Below are positions 10,864 to 20,682 of a DNA stretch of 32,669 bases, piece by piece; the stretch's first letter is position 1, and the number at the start of each line of letters is the position of its first letter. Under the pieces are notes generated by a model that was not told where the DNA came from, made no database searches, and saw only the letters and a list, made by a program, of their open reading frames with translations. The position numbers were made by a program, and so were the translations under genes. Source of the stretch: Geosiphon pyriformis (lineage: Eukaryota; Glomeromycota; Glomeromycetes; Archaeosporales; Geosiphonaceae); assembly GCA_016748015.1 (NCBI GenBank), contig JAAOMT010000197.1, positions 1 through 32,669 of the forward strand. Reading direction: 5' to 3'.

Positions 10864-11264
10864 GAGAAAAATAATTTCAATGACTAAATGTGGCTATTCT
10901 CTCCGATGATCATTGATTTCTCTCTTGCAGCCCCCGCGAGACAAAAGAAGTTTAAAAAAATGTTTAATTTACCAATTTTCTACATCAACCTAAACAATAT
11001 GACAATTGACTTTCTATTTGCCTAATCTCCCACCATCATTTGGATCCCGAATCCAGGAAAAACTTATTTTATTGGGACGATCATGGTGATCATCGATCAT
11101 CCAGTCGTTTCTAAACTAATCCCAGTTACCTCGGAATTTTTTACACCAGTTTTCGTGAGCACATAAAACCCCGCTTCTCCCCTTAAAAAAATTATTAACA
11201 GGATGTCTCTTGTTTTCTCTAGTATCATCTTCTGTCTCGATACTACATAATCAAAGGCAAAGTC

Positions 11265-12809
11265 ATGTCTCCAAACGGTAAAGTTCGCAATCTCGAAACT
11301 TAGGTGTAATGAGCAAGTTATTCCCATTTCTCGAAAAAAGCCGTGCTTGACCTTTGCTTCGCTTTCAACCCCCCCCCCCAATTATGGCATATTGTTTTGT
11401 TTATGAAAAGTGAGCACACTCGGACGTTTACGTATCGCTCTCTCAAACCTATCAAAAATTCCCCCAACGAAAATCAAGTCTCCCGCCTCACAACCACGTC
11501 GTGCCAGTGTTTCAATAATAATACGGATTAGACCTAATTTAACCACCACTAGCGCTGATGATTCAATACAAGCAATCAATGAAGAAGATCCCCTCATCAT
11601 AGATCTTGACCAATTTTGGGATCTAAATTGGGTGAACCAAGGCAAACCTGAAATATTTTATATTAAACGTGCATTAAGAGATGGAGATCGATGGAGTGGG
11701 CAAATGGCCTTTCCTGGTGGGAAACGAGACCCCGAGGATGTGGACGATTTGGATACTGCCGAGAGAGAAACATTCGAAGAAGGTAAGGATCCAATGATCT
11801 GATTGATGATTTATTTTTATACAAGTATCAATTTCAAATGGAAATAAGACTTGGGCAAACTATAATTAGATGAGGTGAATTAACCTGTCTTCATGGCTTC
11901 AAGTGGGATTGGATTTAGGCAATACGAAACAATTTTTATGTTTGGGTGCTTTGGATGATCGAGAGGTCACCACCACATTTGGCAAGAAATTATTAATGAT
12001 CCTGTGTCCTTTCGGTGAGTTTTACTCCAATTCAGTTTACATCTAACTATAATTCGAAACTGTTTTTTTTCGCTACCTAAATTTATCAATCCTTTTCTGT
12101 CATTCTAGTTTTTCTTCAAATCACTCCCAACTCCCTGCCCATTGAAATTTCCGGATCCGAAGTGGCCTCCGCTCATTGGATTCCACTTGATCACTTTTTT
12201 GACCGTGTACTCACGCAAACTTGGGATCCGGTCTCGGTTGATATTTCTTCGCGTCTCGCGCCCAATTCATGGATTCTTCAACGAATGCTACAGACGCTTA
12301 CGGGCCGACTCCACTTTCATTGTATAAAACTCCCATCTATTGTCTCTTTTATCAAAAGTCCACCCAACACAAATATTGAACAAGTGCAGAAAGAGCATTT
12401 ACATTTATGGGGTCTGACTTTACAAATGACCAGCGATCTTATAGATATGATGTATACGGCTGAGGAAGAACCACCGCGACGGTTGGATGCCATTAGACCA
12501 AAATTCGATTATCCTGACGTGAATTTCTTTATTTGGTTTTTCCTAAGGGAGAATAGGGGCCAATATCATCGAAAAAAGATGGAGTTGGCTACTAGAAGGT
12601 ACTTTATTAAGGGAGATCCTTACCTTAATTCATATAATTATGATTTGACTGACTTAATTTGCATTGATACCACTAGAACAAGTTGGGCGGGTGGGTGGTC
12701 GGATTATTATTCGGCTGTTAGGAAAGCCTTGCTCATTGCCATTTTTACTAGATCAATATTTGCATTTTGGTTATTGCGCCAAAGTTCACAATATTTACTT
12801 AGCTCTTGA
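11265..12809 (+). CDS. Nudix hydrolase, CoA-diphosphatase-like, with long C-terminal tail
   Basis: Well-supported exons are 11411-11782, 11904-12014 and 12109-12809. The protein of about 398 residues has a Nudix fold start (RRASVSIIIRIRP). Across the first junction it has the box FPGGKRDPEDVDDLDTAERE, then TFEE and VGLDL. The wording FPGGKRDP..DMDD..TA.RE..EEVGL is that of the NUDT7/NUDT8 and Pcd1 CoA-diphosphatase branch, so hydrolysis of CoA or another nucleoside diphosphate-X compound is likely. The substrate is inferred. The third exon adds about 230 residues outside the Nudix core. It ends in a hydrophobic stretch, ALLIAIFTRSIFAFWLL, which may be a membrane anchor. No in-frame ATG exists in the main first exon. 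A small first exon 11265-11277 (ATG TCT CCA AAC G|GTAAAG) joined to the acceptor at 11410 gives a correct phase, but this is a guess. Confidence 0.8.
11369..11379. repeat. Poly-C run upstream of the Nudix coding exon
   Basis: A run of about 11 C between TTTCAA and AATTATGG, in the proposed first intron or 5' region. Homopolymer length errors here could affect how the gene start is read. Confidence 0.6.
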
Positions 12810-13031
12810 TCTTTCGCAAGTTTCTCATTCTTTTGTATGTACCGGGGAAGGGAGCCGAATCTTTCAGCTCTGCAGGAATCAGTATTTCACTTGATTGAAA
12901 TCATTAATCTTACAACGATTTTGGAATAATTTATACAACCAAACATTATGGCTTTTAGTTAAGAGATTAATTTTTCATTATTTCTCGGGTAATGTATGAG
13001 GAAAAGAATTTGAATAGCAACATCACTTGTA

Positions 13032-13065
13032 CAGACGGGTCACACAAAATTAGGATGATTTACTC
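13032..13065 (+). repeat. Left terminal inverted repeat of the Tc1/mariner element
   Basis: Begins CAGACGGGTCACACAAAATT and continues AGGATGATTTACTC. It pairs with the complement of 14027-14062, with one indel in the G run and a few substitutions. Confidence 0.92.
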
Positions 13066-14026
13066 AAAATCATTAAGAATTTTAAAGATTGCACTTGTGT
13101 GGTTATTGTTAATAACAAAAGACACACAAATGGGTCGCCAAAAGATCTTGGTAAAAATGCTCAATAAAGGTGTTCACCGCAAAAAATGCGCGCACTATTG
13201 GACGGTCCGCTACTTGCTTTAAAAATGCCTTAAACGATAACAGTCGAAAATCTATTGTTGATAAACGTTCTAAACGTCGAATTCTCTGGGAAATCAAAAA
13301 TCCAACAATAGGAAAGATGTCAAAACATCCGTTTACTAATCTAAAACTCAAATTAATGAAAACTCTAAAAAAAAAACAATATTACATCTTACATAATGCA
13401 TAATGCATAAGAAACCAATGATTGATGAAGTAAACCAGATCAAACGGTTAGAGTGGGCTAAAACCTACAAGCATTGGACCAAAGAAGATTGGTGACGTGT
13501 TCTTTGGACATACAAATCTCGTATATGTGTCATAAAAGTGAGCTTTACAACTCTGATCATACACGAGAAACCGTTAAAAGTGGATGTATTTGATTCGTAC
13601 CCTTCACGTATGGCTGGTGAATCATACGGAAGCCTTATATTAGATGTAGTGCATCCAATGATTATGACTGCTGAAAAAGCAATATTTCACTCCAATTCAC
13701 AAGTGAAAGCTTGCGAAAGAGCTCCAAGATAATCTTGGAATTGTGAGTTTGGAATGGCTTCCACAATCGCCGGATCTTAGTCCAATAGAAAATATGTGGA
13801 AGGAAGTTAAGAATTGGTGAAATCAAAATCGAAAGCCACGAACAGAAGCTGACTTGGAGGAGGCACTGCGTGAACTGCTATTCTATTAGAGACTATTCTT
13901 CAATTTATTGACTCGATATGCAAAACCGTGTTAAAGAAGTTATAAAAAGAAAGGGTTATGCGACCCATTGGATAGACGTTTATTTTTCAATAGTGAAAAA
14001 GTTTAATTTTATTAGATATATATATT

Positions 14027-14062
14027 GAGAAAATCAGCCTAATTTTGTGTGACCCCGTCTAT
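14027..14062 (-). repeat. Right terminal inverted repeat of the Tc1/mariner element
   Basis: On the complement it begins ATAGACGGGGTCACACAAAA and continues TTAGGCTGATTTTCTC. TA follows immediately outside at 14063-14064. Confidence 0.92.
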
Positions 14063-14064
14063 TA

Positions 14065-14680
14065 CAACAAATTAAATTTTTAAAAGTGCGTTTTATTAAA
14101 AACATTTTTTATATAAATAATTATTATCATAAATTATTTAAAATAATATTATTCAAAATTTTTTTTTTAAGTTACATTTTTAATGTAATGTTATGAAAAC
14201 CCCATCAGTATATTCTAGTATTGAAGCCGTAGACTTAATATGGGTTATATCTTTAAAATTAAAAGCCGGGAAAAGGTGATGCTCCTCTCTTGTGGGTTAA
14301 ATCATTTTATTTCACATACTTCAAAAAGTTTTAAAAGACTACGTTCATTATTTATGAAAAACTTAAAAAATTTTAATTTCTTGGAAATCAGATACTGCAT
14401 TCTTGATTATTTTTTCACTTGTTCTTTCGGATCAGTTCGTTTTCTTTTGAATTCTCTTTCAGCCGAACTAAAAGGGTAATTAAAACTGAAAAATTCACTA
14501 TTACAAAAAGAAAAGTAAAGAGCGTTTTTTTTTGTTTATAACAGAGAACGTATTTGAATTAAATAAAAAAGGAAAAGTGGATAAATTTTATCACTTTGTA
14601 CCCCACCCACCCACCCCCNNNNNNNNNNNNNNNNNNNNCCCCCCCCCCCCCCCCCCCCGAAATTGCTTTATGGCCTCATT
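14065..14680. other. Spacer with assembly gap in poly-C
   Basis: AT-rich spacer without a supported gene. 14601-14618 is a CCCA-type repeat, 14619-14638 are 20 N, and 14639-14658 are 20 C. The round 20-N length suggests a placeholder, so the true distance is unknown. The complementary G-runs could form a quadruplex, which may explain the assembly break. Confidence 0.85.
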
Positions 14681-17188
14681 TCACTTTGTCTGATTTGCCG
14701 CAGCCCATGACTGAACCTCCTCCACCACCTCTTTCCATGTCCTTCCGCCTTCCCATTGCATAGAATCCCCTTCTTTTTTATTCAAAATCAATGCCGCGAT
14801 TGCATCCCCCACGTACTCTGGCCTCCGCATTCCGACTAACGCACATCCCACTCGGGCATCTGATAATACGATTCTTAGCGCTTTTACCGACAAGGGGGAA
14901 TAATATTTTGACGCGTTTGTTTTAGAACGAGTAAGAGGGTTCGGTCTGTCAACATCATTATCGTCTTCGAATTGAAATTCATCTATACCCCAATTGATAT
15001 TGTGAGCGTTCAGGTGATTATAATCAGATAACGACGAGGAAGAGGAGTAAGATTCAGTGGATAATTGAGGACAAATAGTCGAGATTAGTCGGTCTAGTTC
15101 GTCATTTGTAGAAAGTAATTCTGCACGAGCGTGGGATTTTATGTGGTTTAGTAGAGATTTTGTTTCCTGTTAGATTAATAGGATTGTTGGTGTGAATAAA
15201 AAAAATGTCTAAAATATCTATCAAGCATTAAAAAAATCGAAAAAAAATGCGACCATATCCTACCCGGGAATAATTATCTATCCATTTACACAATTTCACC
15301 TTTTCTTCCTTATCCAATCTAAAACCATCATTTTCGTTTTCATCGTCACTGACTTTTCCGTCCAAATATCCCCTTAACTCTTCTGAATCTCTATCAATAG
15401 CCGGCCTGATTTGTGTATCAAGATAATGTTGAGCAGCGAAATAGTTTTTTGAAAGACGGGTGAGGTTCTCGGCCAATACTTGAGCCCATGCGAATTTTGT
15501 TGATATAGGATGACCGATTGGGACTAGAGAATATGTTTTTAGTTTTAATTAATAGAAAGATTGGAGTGAAAAGGAAGAGTTAAATAAGAATTTGAGTACG
15601 GCAAATTATTGAAAATAAATAAAATGATTGTTAAAACCGACATGTTCCGTTCAAATTATTTTCCAATTCTGATACTTTGATAAAACCTGCCTCTAGGTTT
15701 TCAAAAATTTTGTCTTCAACTTATAATTAGATTGAGAAAATCAAAATAAAATTAGTGGTTAAAGGGTTGTAAAAGGTGGATATTTTAAAAATATCACCTA
15801 AATCCCGGTGATTCGTTAAAGTACGAATGATCCCACCAGTAATAGCTTGTAAGGGGCGATTAGTGAATAGGAAAATATCGTTTATCTAGTATTTCAATCA
15901 AACAAAAATTCCAATAAGCATTAAAAGACTGGATCTCATTAACAAAACTAAAATCTAATTTATTAACTCAAAATCCTAGAAACTCCCTCGACCTTTGCAA
16001 TATCGGCCAAACTCTGTGATTCCTCTCCGACCAATATATCCTGTTCAAACATATTTAACGGGACTTGGATGGCTACAAAATTGTGACGCGTTGATGGTGG
16101 GAGGTTGGACAGGATCTTTGGTAATGAAATGTGATCACTCGCACTTGGGATTGCCATAGAATTCGAGCAGATTCCGTAGCCTCCTATCCGACCTTTGATT
16201 TTTAGTTAAAAAATAGGTAGGATTAAATATGATTAAAATTTTGTAATCGAAATACAAGACGACAAAGGGATTAGATAAACCTAATTCTTGGAGATTTTTA
16301 AATCAGAAATCACAGAATTTCCAACCAAACCTTTTCGACACTCTTCATTGAGGTATACACAGGCTTCAGTAATCTCACGATACAATCTCTCCATCGAATA
16401 AACCTAAATTCCACATTCACATTCAAAATCATGCACACAATAAAATCAGATTATTGAGTCCACTACCCAGCGCAACTCAAGCTCATTCTTTTACTATACC
16501 ATAATACCTGATTTTGAGCTTTGACCATCCTCTCCGGATTATTAATCATCCATAAATCGATTTTGTCCACGCGCAATCGTTTCAAAGATTGTGTGATCTC
16601 TGCCTCTAAAAAATCAGAAGCGATACAATGAGCTGTTTTTTGATTTAGTTTTGCATACCGAGTGTTGATGTTAAGTGGAAGGGTGTCGCGAAGTTGGATG
16701 TATCCGGACTTTGAGATTATCACCGGTTTCTGAAGAAGAGGTGATATTGTGAGTAGGGTTTAGTCCTTCGAAATTGAAATTAAAAGATCCATATTATTCG
16801 TAGCGAGTCAAAGCATAATATATTCCGCATCACTTCCCTATTTCCTCAAATACAAAATAAAACAACTTCATTCTCTAAAAAAATAAATAAATTTCATCAC
16901 CTTTCGATCACCAATCAACTCTTTTTCTAGCACCTCACCAATCATCCTCTCACTATCCCCTTGTTCAAAATGTGAACTCGTATCAATAACATTGATTCCT
17001 TGCTCCAGAGCTTTATGCAATGCGTCACGACATCTCGGATCGCGAGTGTTTACCCGATATCCACCGAATCCGAGACGTGAGACCAGCTGCCCGGTTTTTG
17101 GAATTTTTGAGGTTGGAATTTCATGGGGATGATGAGTGGGGGGTAATGATCTCGACTTTAAGAGTCTTTGTGCTAAATCTCGAAACAT
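14681..17188 (-). CDS. Aldo/keto-reductase-like protein with altered catalytic positions
   Basis: Eight exons on the complement: 17188-16901, 16729-16508, 16403-16331, 16192-15993, 15885-15798, 15719-15642, 15523-15264 and 15166-14681, about 564 residues. The sixth donor (GTCGGT) is weak but keeps phase. Family marks: LVSRLGFGGYRV at the N-terminus, NVIDTSSHFEQGDSERMIGE, VIISKSGYI, RLRVDKIDLWMINNPE, FTNRPLQAITGGIIRTL, and a final ALVGMRRPEYVGDA cofactor-loop segment. The fold is that of NADPH-dependent aldo/keto reductases. The Asp and Lys of the tetrad are present. The position normally Tyr is Phe (SSHF) and the usual LHNPE His is Asn (INNPE), so catalysis may be changed or lost. The protein is longer than the usual 300-350 residues because of insertions before the last block (acidic region near 15330, Ser-rich region near 15040). 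The Arg-rich first 20 residues could be a mitochondrial presequence. Confidence 0.87.
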
Positions 17189-17491
17189 TATTGTGAGTCT
17201 AAAGATCAGACGGAAAAGTTTTTGTAATGATAGTTTTTGATAGAGATCACTTGATATTATATTATTATCATATTATTTTAAGATATACTACAAAATCTTC
17301 AATTTTATTACGGGATTTAATAATCTAGTATAGACTCTATAGACAAATTTTTAAAATAATTCCTCCCAATTAGTCTTCCCGATTTCGCTACTATTTCAAT
17401 ATAGCAATCTAGGATAATATGATATCAATTTTGATTTCCGAGAAAACAATGCTGAAAAAAAAGAAAAGAAAATAGAATACTAATTACACAT

Positions 17492-19413
17492 CTAATTGAA
17501 CTTTGCGTCAGCTTTATCCTCGTTTCCAGTAACATTTGGAGCGGTATTTGAAAACCCAGCAGCTTTATTGCCAATTGTCGATCGAGCATCTTTTACCTTT
17601 TTGTCCCCTAGCATCCTTGCTGGCCCAGATATAAGCTGTAGTATATCGAGTTTTAGAAATCATGTTAAAATGTAAAAAATTTCCCGTAAATTCAAAATAG
17701 CTTAATAATTCCCCAAAATAAAAACGGCATACCCAAGAAATGCTGCAGAGCAAGCTATCGAGAAGGAAATTATTTGTCGGTTGAATGCCTATATAGTAAG
17801 GCGTGTCAAAGAATTCAGAGAATTCATGAAGCTAAAGAAATGAAAGTACCTACTACAATAAAATAATTCTTACCTCGTGTACTAGCTCGCAAAACATCCC
17901 CTATTAAATCTGATGTGATACAGTAATTGTCTTTTTCTAAACCTATTTATGAAGAAATTAAAACTAAAGAAGTAGTCTCGAAAAAAATCCGAAATCTCAC
18001 TATGCTCTCTGCGTACCTTTATATAATGCTTTGGCACATTGTTCCGGTGTTGAACCATCATCTTCACCTTCAATAATTCTCGTAATCTTTGGTTTAGTTT
18101 TATTCTAATTGAAAAGCAGATCAGATCAACAATAAGATCAATTGAATATTAGAAAAAAAGAATCCAAGAATTAATTAAACCTCATTTTCAAATCCAGGTG
18201 TCATGATAGTTCCCGGGAAATAACAATGAACTCCTATATCATACAAGAGAAGTTCATTTCGCAAACAATCGGCCAACCCTAATTAGAAAAGTTCAATTAT
18301 TAATTTTAAATCAGTTGGCTTTGTATAGAATAAGAATTTATAAAGATGAAACATTTACCCCTAATAGCGTATTTTGTGGGTGCGTATTGACTATACCCGA
18401 TAAACCCGACAAACCCAAGAACCGAGCTAATCAATATAATCTTTCCTTTCACACCTTGATAAGCCATTCGTTTAGCACCTTCCTATCATAAATTTTATGA
18501 TGGAAAGCAATTTAATAAAGATTATTTTTCGAATTTAAACATATGGGTCAGAATCAAAAAAAAACCTACATGAACCGTGTACAACGTGCCAAAATAATTG
18601 AGTTTCATGCCATTTTCAAAATCGGAAACGGGTTGATCAATAAATATACCGGGTGTTGATGAGCCTGTATACGTGTGTAGAACAAAATCAGGGTAAAATT
18701 CGGTCAGAAACTTTCATTATCGAACAAAGATAATCTTGTTTATTCTTACCTGCACATGCGATAATAAAATCAGGGACTTGTCCATTATGTTTGGAGGAAG
18801 CTTCGTCTAGTGCATTAATAGAGTCTGCCTGAATTGTTACATCTGCCGAAATTGCATGGAATATTTGTTGTTCATTAACACGAGCCGCCTTTGGAATTCA
18901 ATACAATAGAATACAATACAATTCAATTAAATAATTATAATCAGGTCAAAGAAAGAGTGAGCACAGAAAACACATCAGAATGAAATATTCTAACAAAACC
19001 AACTTTGATTTCTTCCAACGCTTCATTTAAGTTCGTTCTGTCTCGAGCCACTATCGTTACAGAAGCGCCCTTCTTCGCCAAAAGTACACCTATAGCTCTA
19101 CCAAGCCCTAAACTACCACCGGTAATGTAAGCGTGCTATTCCACAAAGAAACGGTGAAAGATGAACTCAATTTTTTTGAAAAAAAAAAAAAAGAATAAAA
19201 ACTTATGCAACCTACAAAGTTCTCCCGCTAACTTACTTTTCCAGCCGGTTTAAACTGAGATCTACCTAGAAATTTTGCCAAAGCCGCATACCCCATAATA
19301 TAGCCAATAGACAGAAGTCCAATAGCGATAATAAGCGAGGCAAACGGGTGTAGTTTCCCGGCCAGGTGAGAATACGGGGTAAACTGTAGTATATAATCTA
19401 CGAGAGACCACAT
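17492..19413 (-). CDS. TSC10: 3-ketodihydrosphingosine reductase (TSC10/KDSR homologue)
   Basis: Ten exons on the complement: 19413-19237, 19135-19004, 18888-18750, 18664-18570, 18482-18359, 18278-18181, 18104-18017, 17936-17874, 17788-17733 and 17635-17492. All phases agree, giving 371 residues. The start is followed by a membrane segment, LIIAIGLLSIGYIMGYAAL. Then come the short-chain dehydrogenase nucleotide motif HAYITGGSLGLGRAIG, ADVT, an ACAGSSTPG segment, LNYFGTLYTVH, IISS-type strand IILISSVLGF, and the catalytic YSQYAPTK. CYFPGTIMTPGFENE follows, a conserved stretch after the active site in this family. Known role: NADPH-dependent reduction of 3-ketosphinganine to dihydrosphingosine on the cytosolic face of the ER, the second step of sphingolipid synthesis. 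Length and N-terminal anchor fit TSC10/KDSR; the assignment is by motif and overall order. It shares a short divergent promoter with the gene at 19561. Confidence 0.9.
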
Positions 19414-19560
19414 TTTTTTGACGGTCTGTGTTCACGGGAAGTATAGTGCTATAGTGGTGGTACAGTACAAAGAAAAGTATCAATAGATTCCCGCTAAATT
19501 TAGACAGTGCCATTGTAACAATGACATCATGATTTTAATTTTAAACTTACATTTCAAAAA
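19414..19560. promoter_or_regulatory. Short divergent promoter region
   Basis: Only 147 bp separate the start codons of TSC10 (minus) and the two-histidine phosphoesterase (plus). Both core promoters and both 5' UTRs must lie here unless the transcripts overlap. No TATA box is obvious. Confidence 0.55.
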
Positions 19561-20394
19561 ATGACTTCCTCAACTCCTGCTCAAGTTATCTTACCCTTTC
19601 AAAAATCCTACAAATCCGCTCTCTGCATAATCCCACCACCTTCATCCAGTTATTCCCCCCAAATTCAATCCATCCGCAAAAAACACGATCCCCATATTAA
19701 AAGATGGCCAGATTCACACATCAATCTTCTCTACCCATTCACTCCTTTACCAATTGTTGGAAACGTGAAGTCTGCCATACTATCACGATTACAAAAGACT
19801 TTAAGGGGTCAAAAACCGTTTATTGTGAGATTAAAACAGCTGGATTACTTTATTCATGGGAAAAGAAGTGTGACCGTTTGGCTGAAACCTGAGTCATGGC
19901 CTAGTGAGGAATTGGAACGTTTGGAGAGGAGATTAGTGGACGGTTATGTATTGGATGATGATAATAATAATAATAATAATAATGATGTTGTAGTTGGAGG
20001 AGACGAAGTTAGTATTAATGATGAGGAGGAAAAAGAACAAGTTGGATTCCAAAATTTCGACGATTTAATTAAATTAGGTGGTGATCATGGGTTCACGCCA
20101 CATTTATCATTGGGTCGATTTCGCAGTGAGGTAAATTATTATCCTCATGGATAAAAAAAAAATACAAAACTTTTAACTAGAATGGAATCTTTTTAATTTG
20201 TAAAAAAAAATCAATTAATCTTGCCTCTTGATTTATAGCAAGAGGCGAAAACTGCAATCACACAATACAAAGCATTTTTCTCTGATGCCAAACAACCCAT
20301 AGAGTTTGTAGTTGATCATGTTTGTTTGATCACCCGTAGTGGATTTCATGATTCGTTTCAAGTTGAGGAGATTATTAGGTTTGATGAAAGTTAA
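19561..20394 (+). CDS. Two-histidine (2H/LigT-like) phosphoesterase family protein
   Basis: Exons 19561-20130 and 20239-20394 give 241 residues. The two signature His motifs are visible: RWPDSHINLLYPF near residue 55, and HGFTPHLSLGRF near residue 180, just before the intron. The order and spacing fit the 2H superfamily (2'-5' RNA ligase-like and cyclic nucleotide phosphodiesterase enzymes). An RNA 2',3'-cyclic-phosphate or related phosphodiester is a likely substrate; the exact reaction cannot be told. The second exon adds the last strands (EFVVDHVCLITRSG). Between the motifs lies an acidic insert (residues about 130-160) with seven Asn in a row, encoded by an AAT repeat. Frame and length are otherwise normal. 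It is transcribed away from TSC10. Confidence 0.85.
19962..19983 (+). repeat. AAT microsatellite inside a coding exon
   Basis: Seven AAT codons give a poly-Asn run in the 2H phosphoesterase, in a predicted surface loop between the two catalytic motifs. Length changes by whole triplets would keep the frame. Confidence 0.85.
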
Positions 20395-20682
20395 AATAGG
20401 AAAATTTTGAAATGTGGAGGACTAAAGAATTCTAAGGGTAGATTAGGTTGGTATATTTTTTCTTAAAAATTGAATGAAATTTAACAAAACTGCAAAAATA
20501 TATGCAATAAAATTTTATCAAGAATTTTAGGAATTTAGAAAATATAATTGGATTAAACACAGTCGTTTCAATATTGGTTTGGTAGAAGCTGAAAAATTTT
20601 ACCCAAATGGGAATTATTATTATTATTATTATTTTACCTAAAAACGCAATCTTTATCCCCCTCTGATCAAATAACCCGAACA
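20395..20682. other. Convergent 3' spacer
   Basis: Lies between the stop of the 2H phosphoesterase (plus) and the stop of MOG1 (minus). It carries an ATT repeat at about 20610-20634. No gene seen. Confidence 0.6.

Larger units (their letters stand above)
13032..14062 (+). mobile_element. Inactive Tc1/mariner-type DNA transposon
   Basis: Both ends carry near-identical terminal inverted repeats flanked by TA (13030-13031 and 14063-14064), the target site of this superfamily. The interior reads as a decayed plus-strand transposase. Parts seen: a helix-turn-helix remnant ARTIGRSATCFKNAL (from about 13189), RLEWAKTYKHWTKEDW (about 13447), VLWTYKSRI where VLWTDES is expected (first catalytic Asp lost), and WLPQSPDLSPIENMWKEVK (from about 13755), which contains the third acidic residue. 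There are in-frame stops and frame changes, and the total of 1,031 bp is short for an intact copy. Transposition by its own product is not possible. The intact ends could in principle be used by a related transposase. Confidence 0.92.

Noticed and set aside
11097-11645. Minus-strand open stretches opposite the Nudix gene start
   Set aside because: No recognisable domain. The strand with Nudix motifs and consistent introns is the plus strand.
13109-13351. Minus-strand open stretch inside the Tc1/mariner element
   Set aside because: The transposase motifs and their order are on the plus strand.
14240-14479. Plus-strand open stretch of 79 codons
   Set aside because: Composition is typical of AT-rich spacer, with no motif and no splice partners.
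19262-19513. Alternative minus-strand frame upstream of TSC10
   Set aside because: It overlaps the first TSC10 exon in another frame. The chosen frame gives the membrane anchor and joins the HAYITGG exon in phase.
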